64,000 nucleotides of DNA from JASGCL01 sp965203915 (GTDB lineage Bacteria > Pseudomonadota > Alphaproteobacteria > JASGCL01), in assembly GCA_965203915.1 (NCBI GenBank), contig OZ241918.1, positions 124,001-188,000 of the forward strand. Direction: 5' to 3'. Of the stretch, positions 53,579 to 63,187 are shown one piece after another. The notes under the pieces are model-generated. The model was not told the origin of the DNA. It did not search any database and saw nothing but the letters and a program-made list of their open reading frames with translations. Numbering within the stretch: the first letter of the stretch is position 1; every line of letters begins with the position of its first letter. The position numbers and the translations under genes are program-made.

Positions 53579-54283
53579 CTAGAAAGTATACTCAACCTTT
53601 AAAGTTGCGCTATATAAGAAAGCATCCTCATAAAGATCGCCGCTGCTCATGGAATAATCGCCAGTTAAGTCAGGAATGTTCTTTTCGGCACCATCGGTAT
53701 CAAAAAGCCTACGATTAAGTGACTTAGGTCTGATAAATGCTGTAAACTTATTATCTAATGCAAAAACGAGATTTGCATTATAATGATAAGTAAGATCTAA
53801 ACCTGCGCCCACGGTGGGGGAAAGCATAGTTTCAATCAAAACATCGCCCTTTTGCATGTCGTAGTTATAGACATCAGGCAGGAAGTTGTTGGCTTGCAAA
53901 GCTGTGATTCTGTATTTTTCAATACCAAAACCAAAAAGAAAATTAGGCGTTATAGAAAACCTACGCGAGAAATTTATCTCATAGCCTAATTTTGCATAAA
54001 TATTATATTTTTGAGAAGATGCCTCATAAGTAGACGATATGTCTTCGCTATAGCCTTTCCCAAATAATGCATTGGCACCCAAGCCGAATACAAAATTATT
54101 ATATTTATAGTTTATGCCGCCGTCGAGCCCGCCCAATATCAAAGCACCAGAGGATGTTTTTGATGTAAAGATACCTATACTGGGGCCGATATTGATGCCG
54201 AAGCCGTCGAGGGCTTTTGCTGTTGATAGAGATGTCAGCGATAAGGCCGCTGACAAGGCACTGGTTAGTAATATTTTCTTCAT
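53579..54283 (-). CDS. Outer-membrane beta-barrel protein, second family, member 1
   Basis: 234 residues. Signal peptide MKKILLTSALSAALSLTS with cleavage after AKA (about 24). The mature part is an 8-10 strand barrel, beginning INIGPSIGIFTS and ending with the aromatic LKVEYTF. An AAGGAG SD is 8 nt upstream and a promoter TTGACA-N17-TAAATT further up. It is related in layout to the next gene (GPxxG start, LGYNYKN/INYKYNN strand, KINIGKTFSITP versus INFSRRFSITP). Function unknown. Confidence 0.75.
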   Translation of the reverse strand: MKKILLTSALSAALSLTSLSTAKALDGFGINIGPSIGIFTSKTSSGALILGGLDGGINYKYNNFVFGLGANALFGKGYSEDISSTYEASSQKYNIYAKLGYEINFSRRFSITPNFLFGFGIEKYRITALQANNFLPDVYNYDMQKGDVLIETMLSPTVGAGLDLTYHYNANLVFALDNKFTAFIRPKSLNRRLFDTDGAEKNIPDLTGDYSMSSGDLYEDAFLYSATLKVEYTF

Positions 54284-54325
54284 GGTTTTTGTCTCCTTCC
54301 ATCTACTAAAAATAATTATAGTAAG

Positions 54326-54354
54326 AATTTACCATTTATAATATATATTGTCAA
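54326..54354 (-). promoter_or_regulatory. Promoter of barrel gene 53579-54283
   Basis: On the minus strand: TTGACA (54349-54354), 17-nt spacer, TAAATT (54326-54331). The predicted leader is about 35 nt and contains the AAGGAG ribosome site, in contrast to the leaderless genes. Confidence 0.6.
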
Positions 54355-54493
54355 GGGATTTTCTACCTTTGCTTGTGATTAAGTTAGGCTTAAATAATTG
54401 ATATTGATATGTATTTTATAAACCGCGGGTTGCCAGCAACCATAGAGACGGATCATGACCAAATGATGTCATTTAGTAAAATATAAAACAAAA

Positions 54494-54523
54494 AAAAGGG
54501 CGACCCCTAAGGATCGCCCTTTT
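54494..54523. terminator. Rho-independent terminator after the second barrel gene
   Basis: AAAAGGGCGA (54494-54503) pairs with TCGCCCTTTT (54514-54523). It serves the minus-strand gene ending at 54547. The same GGGCG-core design occurs in the terminator at 53525. Confidence 0.9.
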
Positions 54524-54546
54524 CTTGTTTTTATAATGTTGCAAGA

Positions 54547-55533
54547 TTAAAAAGCAGCTTTTAGCCCGATGCTACCCGTATAAATAATGGGCGTAGCAAA
54601 AGATTGAACATCGTAGCTGCCAAAATTTCTGCCAGTAAGGTAGCCATATTGTTGTAAGGTGATTTCTTTGCTGGCTATAAGAGCCGATATACTATTATCA
54701 ATGCTAAAAGAAATATTATCATTGACCTTGATACTCATATTTACCTTGGCACCCACATCAAAATATAATGTTGATAGTTCGACATTGCCAAGTGGGGCAG
54801 CGCTGCCTGTTTGGCCGACATTAAAGGTGGGGGCATGGAAGTTAATATCAAGCTTGCTATGTTGCCAAGCAACACCGAGCAGGGCCGCGGGGGTAATAGA
54901 AAATGTTTTTCCTATGTTGATTTTATAACCAGGAGAAAATAAAAACTCCACAGTTTGTAAACTTCCCGTTATATAGTTATAATCGGAACTTATAATTCCG
55001 TCTCTAAAATAGCCGAGCCCTAGAAGCCGGTCTTTAAATAAGACGGGCTTATAAGTACCTTGCTCTCTTAGCGACAGGTCTGAAGTGGTGTAAATAGTTT
55101 CTAAGTCAAAAACCCAATTTTTATAATTATAGCCCAAAGCAATTTTTGCCCCATAGCCAAAAAAACCATTGCCAAAGAAGTCTTGTTGATAAGACACCAC
55201 GGGGCCTATCGACATGGTAAAACCATTCTTTGTTTGGCCCGTGGGAACAATGATCCTTGCGGTTGCGGGAACATTTGTTGTTGGCTCAGTCGACGTTTTT
55301 GCTGGTGTAGCCGACGTGTTCTTTACTCCTGCAGCGTTGGGGTTTTTTGTTGGCTTGGTAACCACGGTCCTGGTTAGCGTGGTCGTTACCGTCGTTATTC
55401 CTGCATTGGTGGTGCTAGACGCGTTGGTGGCGGGAGCAGCCAAGGCCACAAGGGGCGCCACAAGGGGTCCCAGGACAGGCGCCATGATGAGCGATGTTAA
55501 AAATAACATAGCGCGTGGTGATATTTTTTGCAT
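54547..55533 (-). CDS. Outer-membrane beta-barrel protein, second family, member 2
   Basis: 328 residues. Signal peptide with hydrophobic core MLFLTSLIMAPVLGPLVAPL, probable cleavage after ALA (about 33). Residues 35-95 are a Thr/Ala/Asn/Val-rich low-complexity linker (ATNASSTTNAGITT...). The barrel follows from GFTMSIGPVVSYQQ and ends LKAAF. SITPAALLGVAW aligns with SITPNFLFGFGI in the neighbour, so the two are paralogues. The Thr-rich linker may hold the barrel away from, or attach it to, the cell wall; unknown function. Confidence 0.75.
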   Translation of the reverse strand: MQKISPRAMLFLTSLIMAPVLGPLVAPLVALAAPATNASSTTNAGITTVTTTLTRTVVTKPTKNPNAAGVKNTSATPAKTSTEPTTNVPATARIIVPTGQTKNGFTMSIGPVVSYQQDFFGNGFFGYGAKIALGYNYKNWVFDLETIYTTSDLSLREQGTYKPVLFKDRLLGLGYFRDGIISSDYNYITGSLQTVEFLFSPGYKINIGKTFSITPAALLGVAWQHSKLDINFHAPTFNVGQTGSAAPLGNVELSTLYFDVGAKVNMSIKVNDNISFSIDNSISALIASKEITLQQYGYLTGRNFGSYDVQSFATPIIYTGSIGLKAAF

Positions 55534-55575
55534 GAAGTATAGATCCTTTCATATATTAAAAATAATTATAAAAGT

Positions 55576-55604
55576 TATATACAATTTTTAGTAATCATTG
55601 TCAA
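55576..55604 (-). promoter_or_regulatory. Promoter of barrel gene 54547-55533
   Basis: On the minus strand: TTGACA (55599-55604), 17-nt spacer, TATATA (55576-55581). Leader of about 36 nt with an AAGGA ribosome site. A 27-bp palindrome lies 45 bp upstream of the -35. Confidence 0.65.
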
Positions 55605-55649
55605 GCTACCCAACCATAGCAATCCAGCAACATTTGATAACATTATTTA

Positions 55650-55676
55650 TTTAATACTATTTTAAATAGTATTAAA
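55650..55676. promoter_or_regulatory. 27-bp near-perfect palindrome (possible operator)
   Basis: Arms TTTAATACTATTT and AAATAGTATTAAA (13 bp each) around a single T. No T-run or GC stem, so not a terminator. It is upstream of the barrel promoter and downstream of tRNA-Thr. Confidence 0.45.
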
Positions 55677-55825
55677 GCCCGAAAACAAAGGGAAAAATCG
55701 TTCAAAGCCCCTATTTAAAAATCATCGCTAATTTGGCGATAAAGAATGATGAAAATGGTGGCGGGCGCGATAAATATGGTTGGCCAATGTTCCCTATAGC
55801 AAGATATAATAAACCTAGCGAAGGC

Positions 55826-55901
<76 letters not shown>

Positions 55902-56137
55902 GTTTTTGTTGTCCCAGCATTTTTTACTTTGATAGGTGTTTTTAACAAACAGTGCAAGGATTTGGAAGGGATTTAAAACTGATTAAAAAAATACTTTGTA
56001 AGGCAGTTAAATTCATGATTATCTGAAGCAAACCGCATAAGATTGATTTTTTTTGTTGCCGATGAAAAAAAATGACCAACTTGGCGCGGCTTAAGGTAAA
56101 AGCCCAAGCTAAAACAATCACCTAAAGGGATACATCT

Positions 56138-56473
56138 TTAAGGCTTGCCAGGTTTTTCGCTAAAATGGTCCTGTAATTTGTTGGGAACGTCTTTCCATTG
56201 TTCGGCATCGGCGGGCACTTCGCCCTTTTTTAAAATATTGGGCCAAATTTTGGCATATTTTTTGTTTAAATCCAGCCATGCTTCGGCTTCCTTCACGGTG
56301 TCGGGCAAAATGGCGTCGGCGGGGCATTCGGGTTCGCACACGCCGCAATCGATACATTCATCGGGGCTGATGACCAGCATATTTTCCCCCATGTAAAAAC
56401 AGTCAACGGGGCAAACTTCCACGCAATCCTGATAAAGGCATTTGATACAATTTTCATTAACGATGTAAGTCAT
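56138..56473 (-). CDS. fdxA: 7Fe-type ferredoxin FdxA
   Basis: 111 residues. Two cluster motifs: CIKCLYQDCVEVCPVDCFY (9-27; 3Fe-4S plus one ligand of the other cluster) and CIDCGVCEPECPADAI (4Fe-4S). The C-terminal 45 residues are the helical extension of the alphaproteobacterial FdxA type. Start supported by TAGACA-N17-TAGAGC boxes immediately upstream. Electron-transfer partner unknown. Confidence 0.94.
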   Translation of the reverse strand: MTYIVNENCIKCLYQDCVEVCPVDCFYMGENMLVISPDECIDCGVCEPECPADAILPDTVKEAEAWLDLNKKYAKIWPNILKKGEVPADAEQWKDVPNKLQDHFSEKPGKP

Positions 56474-56480
56474 GATAACC

Positions 56481-56509
56481 GCTCTACAATTTTTTTTTGT
56501 TTTTGTCTA
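56481..56509 (-). promoter_or_regulatory. Predicted leaderless promoter of fdxA
   Basis: On the minus strand: TAGACA (56504-56509), 17-nt spacer, TAGAGC (56481-56486), 7 nt, ATG at 56473. No SD. Confidence 0.4.
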
Positions 56510-56519
56510 TTGCCTGTTG

Positions 56520-57680
56520 TTAGATTTTGCTTGCAACCCCCGCGGTTTCAAATGTTGCCATGCCATGATGGCACGCCAACGCGCCGCGTAAAATTTGCAA
56601 CGCCATAACACCGCCCGTCCCTTCACCCAAACGTAGGCCAAGGTCGACCAGCGGTGTTTTTTGTAAATGTTTTAATAGCAGGCTATGACCATGATAAGAT
56701 GATTGCGATGAAGTTGCGCCCTGTATAGGCGATTGATGCCAATCGGCGGGGCAATGGGGCGTCATGATTCCCGCCAATGCGGTTTGGCTGTTTTTAACAT
56801 GCTGGGCGAGGCAGGCTAGGCTCGCCACCGTAACATAACTATCCAAAATAATGGGTAGGTGATGATACAACCCCGCCGCCATGGCACCCGCCATACCCGC
56901 CATTTCAAAACCACCCAAAAATTGCAGCGCGCTTAAACCCTGCCCCACAACTTGGTTGGGGTTTACGGCTTGTGCGGCGCGGTATTTTTTATATTGCGCA
57001 ACGCCATGTTTTACCGCCTGTTGCTTATTGCCAAGCATGGCATCGTCGATACCCGTGCCGCGCCCCACCCAACTTTCAACTTCCCCGCCATATAACGCGT
57101 GGCATATGGCGGCGGCGGCGGTTGAATTGGCAATGCCCATTTCGCCCAACACCACAACATGGGAATTCTTATCAACCGACTGGAATCCTAACTTCATGGC
57201 ATCACAACATTCCTGTTCGGTCATGGCGGGGGTGGGCTCCTCGGGGTTGGTAAAATTCTTGGTGGGGTTCAGGTTGTTCATGCTTATCACTTGCAAGTTG
57301 GCATGGGCGTAGGTTGCCAATTGGTTGATGGCCGCGCCACCACCCACAAAGTTTTTTACCATCGCCGCGGTAACAATGGGTGGAAAGGCCGAAACTTGAT
57401 TTGCCGCCACCCCATGGTTGCCCGCAAAAACCAAAACATGCGCCAACAATTTTTCAGGCGACAGGTTATCATAAACCCCGCGCGTGCGATAAAACCATGA
57501 TGTCAACTCTTCCAACCTTCCCAATGATGCGCCTGGCTTGGTCAATATACTTTCGCGTTGACGGCAATCCTCGGCCGCTGCATCTTGCCGTGCCGCGAAC
57601 GATGCCTGGCTTGATTCACATTGTTGTAAAAAATCATGCCAGCCCTGTAAGGAATGAAGGTTATCTACGGCAGAAGACAT
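56520..57680 (-). CDS. cobT: Nicotinate-nucleotide-dimethylbenzimidazole phosphoribosyltransferase
   Basis: 386 residues. Activates the lower ligand base in cobalamin synthesis. Blocks: LTKPGASLGRLEELTSW, VFAGNHGVAANQVSAFP, GEMGIANSTAAAAICHAL, and the catalytic Glu in LGLRLGEGTGGVMALQIL. About 35 residues at the N-terminus are extra. It stands alone here; the other cobalamin genes are not in the window. QueG encoded at 28.3 kb needs cobalamin. Confidence 0.93.
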   Translation of the reverse strand: MSSAVDNLHSLQGWHDFLQQCESSQASFAARQDAAAEDCRQRESILTKPGASLGRLEELTSWFYRTRGVYDNLSPEKLLAHVLVFAGNHGVAANQVSAFPPIVTAAMVKNFVGGGAAINQLATYAHANLQVISMNNLNPTKNFTNPEEPTPAMTEQECCDAMKLGFQSVDKNSHVVVLGEMGIANSTAAAAICHALYGGEVESWVGRGTGIDDAMLGNKQQAVKHGVAQYKKYRAAQAVNPNQVVGQGLSALQFLGGFEMAGMAGAMAAGLYHHLPIILDSYVTVASLACLAQHVKNSQTALAGIMTPHCPADWHQSPIQGATSSQSSYHGHSLLLKHLQKTPLVDLGLRLGEGTGGVMALQILRGALACHHGMATFETAGVASKI

Positions 57681-57804
57681 AACGGTGGGTGCAATAACGA
57701 TGATGGGTGAATGATTGTTAGCTAACAGATAAAATTTTTTGTCGCAACCTATTTACAGCAAATATTTTAATAAAAATATTATCAATTATTGATTGATTAT
57801 TTTC

Positions 57805-57832
57805 TTGACAAAATTTCTTGGATTGTTAGTAT
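57805..57832 (+). promoter_or_regulatory. Predicted leaderless promoter of the GST gene
   Basis: Perfect TTGACA (57805-57810), 16-nt spacer, TAGTAT (57827-57832), 7 nt, ATG at 57840. No SD. Confidence 0.5.
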
Positions 57833-57839
57833 ATTCATT

Positions 57840-58502
57840 ATGATAAAACTCTATGGTCGTATTGGCACGGGCGTCGCATCGGTTGAGGCCTTGATGAACG
57901 AGCTCGAAGTGCCGCATGAATATATCGAGGTTCCTGTCAACAAGGACGATGCCTATCGTAGCGACCCCGCTTTTTTTGATATCAACCCATTGGGTCAAGT
58001 GCCCTATATTTTATGCGAAGACGGCACCATCATGTCGGAATCGGGCGCGATGATGATAGCCATCGCCGACCGATTTGGCCGCAACAAAATGGTTGACCAT
58101 GGGCTTTATATCCCCAGCGCGGACGACCCGGTGCGCAACACCTACATTCGGTTTATGTTGTTTTTTGCCACGGGCATTTATTATCACCATTTGTTTTATG
58201 CTTACTCAAACCGTTATGTCTCATCGCCCACCGCTCAGGGTGAACTTCGCACCAACGCCCTGAAGGAATTGGAAAAATTATTTCGTTTTTCCACGACACA
58301 ACTTGGTAATCAGGCTTATTTTTTGGGCGACGATTGTTCGCCCTTTGACCTTTATGCTGCCATGTTGTTTACTTGGTATCCTAACTTTCCAGAATTTGCG
58401 CTAAAAAATCCCATCATCAAAGAATTTTGTAAAAGGGTTATGACAAGGCCCAAATCAAAAAAGATTTGGGAAAAGCACGAATTGTTGCCGCTTGTTTCGT
58501 AA
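57840..58502 (+). CDS. Glutathione S-transferase family protein
   Basis: 220 residues from MIKLYGRIGTGVAS; an open frame 17 codons longer would include the promoter and is not used. Thioredoxin-fold domain (1-80) with cis-Pro segment NPLGQVPYIL and glutathione gamma-Glu contact SESGAM; helical C-terminal domain with GDDCSPFDLYAAM (the usual T-ADxx motif with Asp). Substrate unknown; could be GSH-dependent isomerase/reductase. Stands alone. Confidence 0.85.
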   Translation: MIKLYGRIGTGVASVEALMNELEVPHEYIEVPVNKDDAYRSDPAFFDINPLGQVPYILCEDGTIMSESGAMMIAIADRFGRNKMVDHGLYIPSADDPVRNTYIRFMLFFATGIYYHHLFYAYSNRYVSSPTAQGELRTNALKELEKLFRFSTTQLGNQAYFLGDDCSPFDLYAAMLFTWYPNFPEFALKNPIIKEFCKRVMTRPKSKKIWEKHELLPLVS

Positions 58503-58615
58503 TTGATATTATAAAATTGTTAAGGGGCTTTTGTTTGGCGATGCCCCACCCAAGTGGGCGACCAATGATAGATGGCTACCAACGGTGATGGCGCGGTGAT
58601 AGCGCGGGATAGCGA

Positions 58616-58644
58616 TTGACAAATTTTATAAATCACTTTAAACA
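58616..58644 (+). promoter_or_regulatory. Predicted leaderless promoter of guaB
   Basis: Perfect TTGACA (58616-58621), 17-nt spacer, TAAACA (58639-58644), 6 nt, ATG at 58651. No SD. Confidence 0.5.
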
Positions 58645-58650
58645 CATAAA

Positions 58651-60201
58651 ATGGAACAGTCGGATAAAAACAAGACTCAATCATTATCCCCCAACTTCCC
58701 CGCGGCAATGTTGGCTCTAACCTTTGACGATGTTTTGTTGCTACCAAGAAAATCCTCGATATTACCAAAAGATGCCGAATTGGCGACGGCTTTAACCCCC
58801 GACCTTATTTTACAATTGCCGATAATATCGGCGGCGATGGACACCGTCACCGCCAGCCGCATGGCTATCCTGATGGCGCGGCGCGGCGGGCTTGGCGTGA
58901 TACACAAAAACATGTCTATCAAGGAACAGGCCGATGAAGTCAAAAAAGTAAAACGCGCCGAAAGCTTGATGGTTGAAAACCCCATCACCATTGTCGAAGA
59001 CATAACATTGGGCGCGGCGCGCCAATTGATGCGCCAACATAAGATAACGGGATTCCCCGTGGTGGATAAAAATGGAAAATTGGTTGGTATTTTAACCCAC
59101 CGCGACGAACGGTTTTGCGATGACGAAACATTAAAGGTTTCGACCTTGATGACGCGCGACCTTATTACCGCCAAAAAAAATATTACCAAGCAAGAAGCCG
59201 AAAAAATTTTACACCAAGAACGTATCGAAAAATTATTGATAGTCGAAGGCGACAAATGCGTGGGGTTGATGACCGCCAAGGATCTATCCTCCCTGACCGA
59301 AAATCCGCGGGCTAACAAAGATAAAGAGGGGCATTTGCGCGTTGCCGCCGCCACGGGGGTTGGTGCCGCGGGGTATGAACGCGGCGTTGCGTTGGTTGCG
59401 GCGGGGGTGGATATGTTGGTGATAGACACCGCCCATGGCCATGCCCAAGGGGTCATAGACCAAGTAAAAAAATTTCGTGGTGAATTTCCAAAACTTATTA
59501 TTTGCGCGGGCAATGTTGCCACCGCCAGCGCGGTGCAAGACCTGCACCAAGCGGGCGCGAATGTTATCAAGGTTGGCATTGGGCCTGGATCCATCTGCAC
59601 CACCCGTATTGTGGCGGGGGTGGGCGTGCCGCAATTAAGCGCGATTATGAATTGCGTGGCGGTGGCAAAAAATTTGGGGGTGAGTATTATCGCCGACGGT
59701 GGTTTGCGCCATTCGGGCGATATAGCCAAGGCCTTGGCGGCGGGGGCGCATGCCGTGATGATAGGCGGGTTGTTGGCGGGCACCGACGAAAGCCCAGGCC
59801 AAGTTTTTGTTTACGAGGGTAGGTCTTACAAATCCTATCGCGGCATGGGGTCGATTGGCGCGATGGGCGCGGGCAGTGCCGACCGATATTTCCAAGAGAA
59901 TATTAAGCAGCAACATCATGATAACGGCGACCATGGTGGCGAAGAAAACGAAGACGGCGAAGGCCCGCTACGCAAGGGGCTTGATAAATTTGTTCCCGAA
60001 GGGGTGGAGGGACGCGTGGCCTATAAGGGGGCAGCCTCCGCCGTGTTGTATCAATTGGCGGGCGGCGTCAGGTCGGCGATGGGCTACACGGGTTCTAAAA
60101 ACTTAAGCGAATTACGCACCGCCGAATTTTGTCGCATCACCACCGCGGGCATTATTGAATCGCACCCGCACGATATTACCATCACGCGCGAACCATCGTA
60201 A
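58651..60201 (+). CDS. guaB: Inosine-5'-monophosphate dehydrogenase
   Basis: 516 residues. Oxidises IMP to XMP, the committed step to GMP. Barrel start LTFDDVLLLPRKSSILP, two CBS domains (about 110-225), catalytic Cys in GIGPGSICTTRIVAGVG, flap YRGMGSIGAM. A His/Asp/Glu/Gly-rich insertion (HHDNGDHGGEENEDGEG) lies in the flap-side loop after SADRYFQ. Stop codons of guaB and polA converge with 1 bp between. Confidence 0.96.
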   Translation: MEQSDKNKTQSLSPNFPAAMLALTFDDVLLLPRKSSILPKDAELATALTPDLILQLPIISAAMDTVTASRMAILMARRGGLGVIHKNMSIKEQADEVKKVKRAESLMVENPITIVEDITLGAARQLMRQHKITGFPVVDKNGKLVGILTHRDERFCDDETLKVSTLMTRDLITAKKNITKQEAEKILHQERIEKLLIVEGDKCVGLMTAKDLSSLTENPRANKDKEGHLRVAAATGVGAAGYERGVALVAAGVDMLVIDTAHGHAQGVIDQVKKFRGEFPKLIICAGNVATASAVQDLHQAGANVIKVGIGPGSICTTRIVAGVGVPQLSAIMNCVAVAKNLGVSIIADGGLRHSGDIAKALAAGAHAVMIGGLLAGTDESPGQVFVYEGRSYKSYRGMGSIGAMGAGSADRYFQENIKQQHHDNGDHGGEENEDGEGPLRKGLDKFVPEGVEGRVAYKGAASAVLYQLAGGVRSAMGYTGSKNLSELRTAEFCRITTAGIIESHPHDITITREPS

Positions 60202-60202
60202 T

Positions 60203-63115
60203 TTAATGGGCAAGACGCCAATTTTTGCCCACGCCATTTTCAACGGGGAAGAATAAAAAATCATGTTCTTGGTCGTGCCAATCGATGCCCGCGAAAATAC
60301 TGTCGCCCGCGCCCTTGCAAAATTGCCCTTGCCATTGCTGGCGATGAAAACCAAATAATGTAACCTCCGCCATTATTTTTTTGAGCGCGGGGGTTATGGT
60401 TTCCACCGCTTCTTCCGCCACTTCGAACAACAATTCGTCATGCACCTGCAATATCATTTGGCAATCTTGGCTAAGTTTATTGTCTAACAAATAATGATGT
60501 ATTTTTATCATGGCACGTTTGATAAGGTCGGCCGCCGTGCCCTGCAACGGGGCGTTCATGGCTTGGCGTATGGCGTAGGCTTTGGCGGGACCTTTGGTAA
60601 AAATGGCGGGCAAATAAATGCGCCGCCCAAACAATGTTTCGACAAAACCATTTTTTTCGGTGCTGGCAATAACGCGGTCCATGAATTCTTTGACGCCTGG
60701 CAATTTTTCAAAATAACGGGCGATGATATGTTTGGCATCGCTTTGCGGAATTTGTAATTGGCGTGCCAAACCAAATGCCGAAATACCATAGATAATGCCA
60801 AAATTAACCGCCTTGGCACGGCGGCGTAATTCGGGGGTGACCTTATCCATCGGGGTTTCAAAAATTTCGGATGCCGTCGAACGGTGGATGTCGTCGCCAG
60901 CCAAGAAGGCTTTTTTCAGCGCGGGCGCGCCCGATAACAAAGCCAAAATACGCAATTCGATTTGGCTGTAATCCAGCGACAACAACAATTTATGCGGCGG
61001 CGCAATAAAACATTCGCGCAACGCCGCCCCCTGTTCGGTGCGGATGGGAATATTTTGCAGGTTGGGGTTGAGCGACGATAGGCGACCCGTTTGCGCGCTG
61101 GTGGAAGAAAAATGGCTGTGAAGGCGTGGTTGCCCCGCGGCGTCGCGCCGCGCCAAAAGCGGCAGGGCGCGAATGTAGGTGTTGTTCAATTTTTCCAAAT
61201 GGCGATGTTGCAAAATATCGGCCACCACGGGATGGTCGTCAACCAACGATTCCAATACATCGGACGATGTGGAAAATTGCCCCGTTTTTGTTTTGGCAAT
61301 TTTGTCGCCGCCGATTTTTTTTTGTGCAAACAAAACATCGCCCAATTGTTTGGGGCTGCCCAAATTAAATTCTTGGCCCAAACTTGCAAATATTTTTTTT
61401 TGCAGATCGGCAATGGCTTGGTCGGTTTGTTTGCCCAACATAGCAAATTTTTCCATGTCTATCGCCACGCCATTTTTTTCTATCGCCGCCAATATGGGCA
61501 ACAATGGCTGTTCGATTTGATAATAAATACGGCTTAATTTATCGGCCACCAATGTTTGTTCGTAAAAAATTCCCAAGCGCAATAACCGATAGGCTACGCA
61601 ACTTAATTCTGCCAACAATTCTTGGCTGGCGGCTTGGGGTGCGGTGCCCGCTTGGCTGGCCGAATCTTTATTTTTATTATTTTCTTTAATAATTTTTTCA
61701 TAATATTCTTGGTTGCATTCATCCATGTCTTCATTTTTTGCCCCCGCGAACAAACAAAAATGCAGCACCGATACATCGCCCATGTTATCCACCCTTGCCA
61801 ACCCCTGTTGTTCCAGGGTGATGATGTCGCTGGCAACTTCGGGGCTGTATTTTTTTATGGCGTCGTTGGCAAAAATTTGTTGCAATCCGTGGGGCAAGGT
61901 GGGTGGCGTGTCGCTGGCGAAAAGATTATTTTTTGTATCATCCATTGTTTCGTCATGGCGCGGCGCCAGGGCGGTAACAAATGCCTGGCCATTTTCTAAA
62001 CCCATGACCAAATAATCGCCCGCGATGATAAAGGCCAAACGTCCGAACTGTTCAACGGCATCAACCAACGCCGTTATGTTTTTTTCATCCAACATGGTGA
62101 TAACCATGTCGGCGGGGGTTTTGCTGGGTAATTTGCTGGGGGCGGTTTTTTTTGTATGGTCGGTTGTTGTTTGCGCTGGCTTGGCGGCATCATGCCCGTT
62201 ATCTTTTTTTGCTGTATCGGCGGGCGGCGGATTATCATCGGGCAGGTTAAATTTATCGCGCCATTTTTTTGCCAATTTTTTAAATTCCAATTCTTCAAAA
62301 AATTTTATGGCGGCTAATTGTTGGTCCACATTTGGGTTCAGCGGCGCCGCCAATTTGTCCAAGCTTAATGACAGGGGGGTATCTTGGCGTAGGCGCGCCA
62401 ATTGATAAAAAATTTTGGCTTCGGCCACATGGGTTTTGACAATTTCTTGTTGGCGGGCATTTTTTATTTTATCGACCTGTTGCAACAAATTATCCAAATT
62501 ACCAAATTCATTGATAAGGTTGGCCGCGGTTTTGGGGCCAATCCCTGGCAAGCCAGGAAAACCATCGGACGAATCGCCCATCAGGGCTTGCACGTCCGCC
62601 ACCAACGCGGGGGTGACGCCAAATTTTTCTTTCACCGCGGCTTCGTCGATTGCTTTGTTTTTGAATGGGTCGATGAGCGAAATACCGTCGCCGATTAATT
62701 GCATCAAATCTTTGTCTGACGAATATATTTTCACCTCGAAGCCTTGCTTGGCGGCCTGGGTCGCAAGGGTGGCAATGACATCGTCGGCTTCAAACCCCGC
62801 GGCCTCGATAATCGGCAGGCTAAGGGCGGTGGCGGCGGCGCGAAAATAAGGAAATTGGGGGATGAGATCCTCGGGCGTTTCGCCGCGGTTATGTTTATAT
62901 TGGGGATAGATATCATGGCGGAAATTGTCGCGCGCCGAATCAAAAACCACCGCGATGTTGGTGGGTTTTTTATCCATAACATTCAATAACATTTGGCAAA
63001 AACCAAAAATGGCACCCGTGGGCAAGCCGTCGGGGCGGGTGAGCGGCGGCAAGGCGTAATAGGCACGAAAAATATAGCCCGAACCGTCAAGCAGATACAA
63101 ATCCTTCTTATTCAT
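60203..63115 (-). CDS. polA: DNA polymerase I (5' nuclease intact, proofreading domain degenerate)
   Basis: 970 residues. The 5'-3' nuclease domain (1-290) has YLLDGSGYIFRAYYALPPL, VFDSARDNFRH, YKHNRGETPEDL and GDSSDGFPGLPGIGPKTAA. Polymerase domain (from about 590): LSSLNPNLQNIPIRT, DYSQIELRILALLSG, RRRAKAVNFGIIYGISAFGL and QVHDELLFEV. Between them (about 330-560) the exonuclease-like domain lacks the D-x-E metal motif (the strand reads RLAFIIAGDYLVMG) and includes low-complexity inserts, so no 3'-5' proofreading is expected. Confidence 0.95.
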   Translation of the reverse strand: MNKKDLYLLDGSGYIFRAYYALPPLTRPDGLPTGAIFGFCQMLLNVMDKKPTNIAVVFDSARDNFRHDIYPQYKHNRGETPEDLIPQFPYFRAAATALSLPIIEAAGFEADDVIATLATQAAKQGFEVKIYSSDKDLMQLIGDGISLIDPFKNKAIDEAAVKEKFGVTPALVADVQALMGDSSDGFPGLPGIGPKTAANLINEFGNLDNLLQQVDKIKNARQQEIVKTHVAEAKIFYQLARLRQDTPLSLSLDKLAAPLNPNVDQQLAAIKFFEELEFKKLAKKWRDKFNLPDDNPPPADTAKKDNGHDAAKPAQTTTDHTKKTAPSKLPSKTPADMVITMLDEKNITALVDAVEQFGRLAFIIAGDYLVMGLENGQAFVTALAPRHDETMDDTKNNLFASDTPPTLPHGLQQIFANDAIKKYSPEVASDIITLEQQGLARVDNMGDVSVLHFCLFAGAKNEDMDECNQEYYEKIIKENNKNKDSASQAGTAPQAASQELLAELSCVAYRLLRLGIFYEQTLVADKLSRIYYQIEQPLLPILAAIEKNGVAIDMEKFAMLGKQTDQAIADLQKKIFASLGQEFNLGSPKQLGDVLFAQKKIGGDKIAKTKTGQFSTSSDVLESLVDDHPVVADILQHRHLEKLNNTYIRALPLLARRDAAGQPRLHSHFSSTSAQTGRLSSLNPNLQNIPIRTEQGAALRECFIAPPHKLLLSLDYSQIELRILALLSGAPALKKAFLAGDDIHRSTASEIFETPMDKVTPELRRRAKAVNFGIIYGISAFGLARQLQIPQSDAKHIIARYFEKLPGVKEFMDRVIASTEKNGFVETLFGRRIYLPAIFTKGPAKAYAIRQAMNAPLQGTAADLIKRAMIKIHHYLLDNKLSQDCQMILQVHDELLFEVAEEAVETITPALKKIMAEVTLFGFHRQQWQGQFCKGAGDSIFAGIDWHDQEHDFLFFPVENGVGKNWRLAH

Positions 63116-63187
63116 GGATAACCATTATCATGTTGCGAAGAAACTTGCCACCAGGACAAGACAATGTGTTGAAAAAATAATACAGCG

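Noticed and set aside
58677..59783. 368-codon open frame opposite guaB
   Set aside because: Antisense shadow of a strongly conserved gene; its translation shows no family similarity and is explained by codon bias in guaB.
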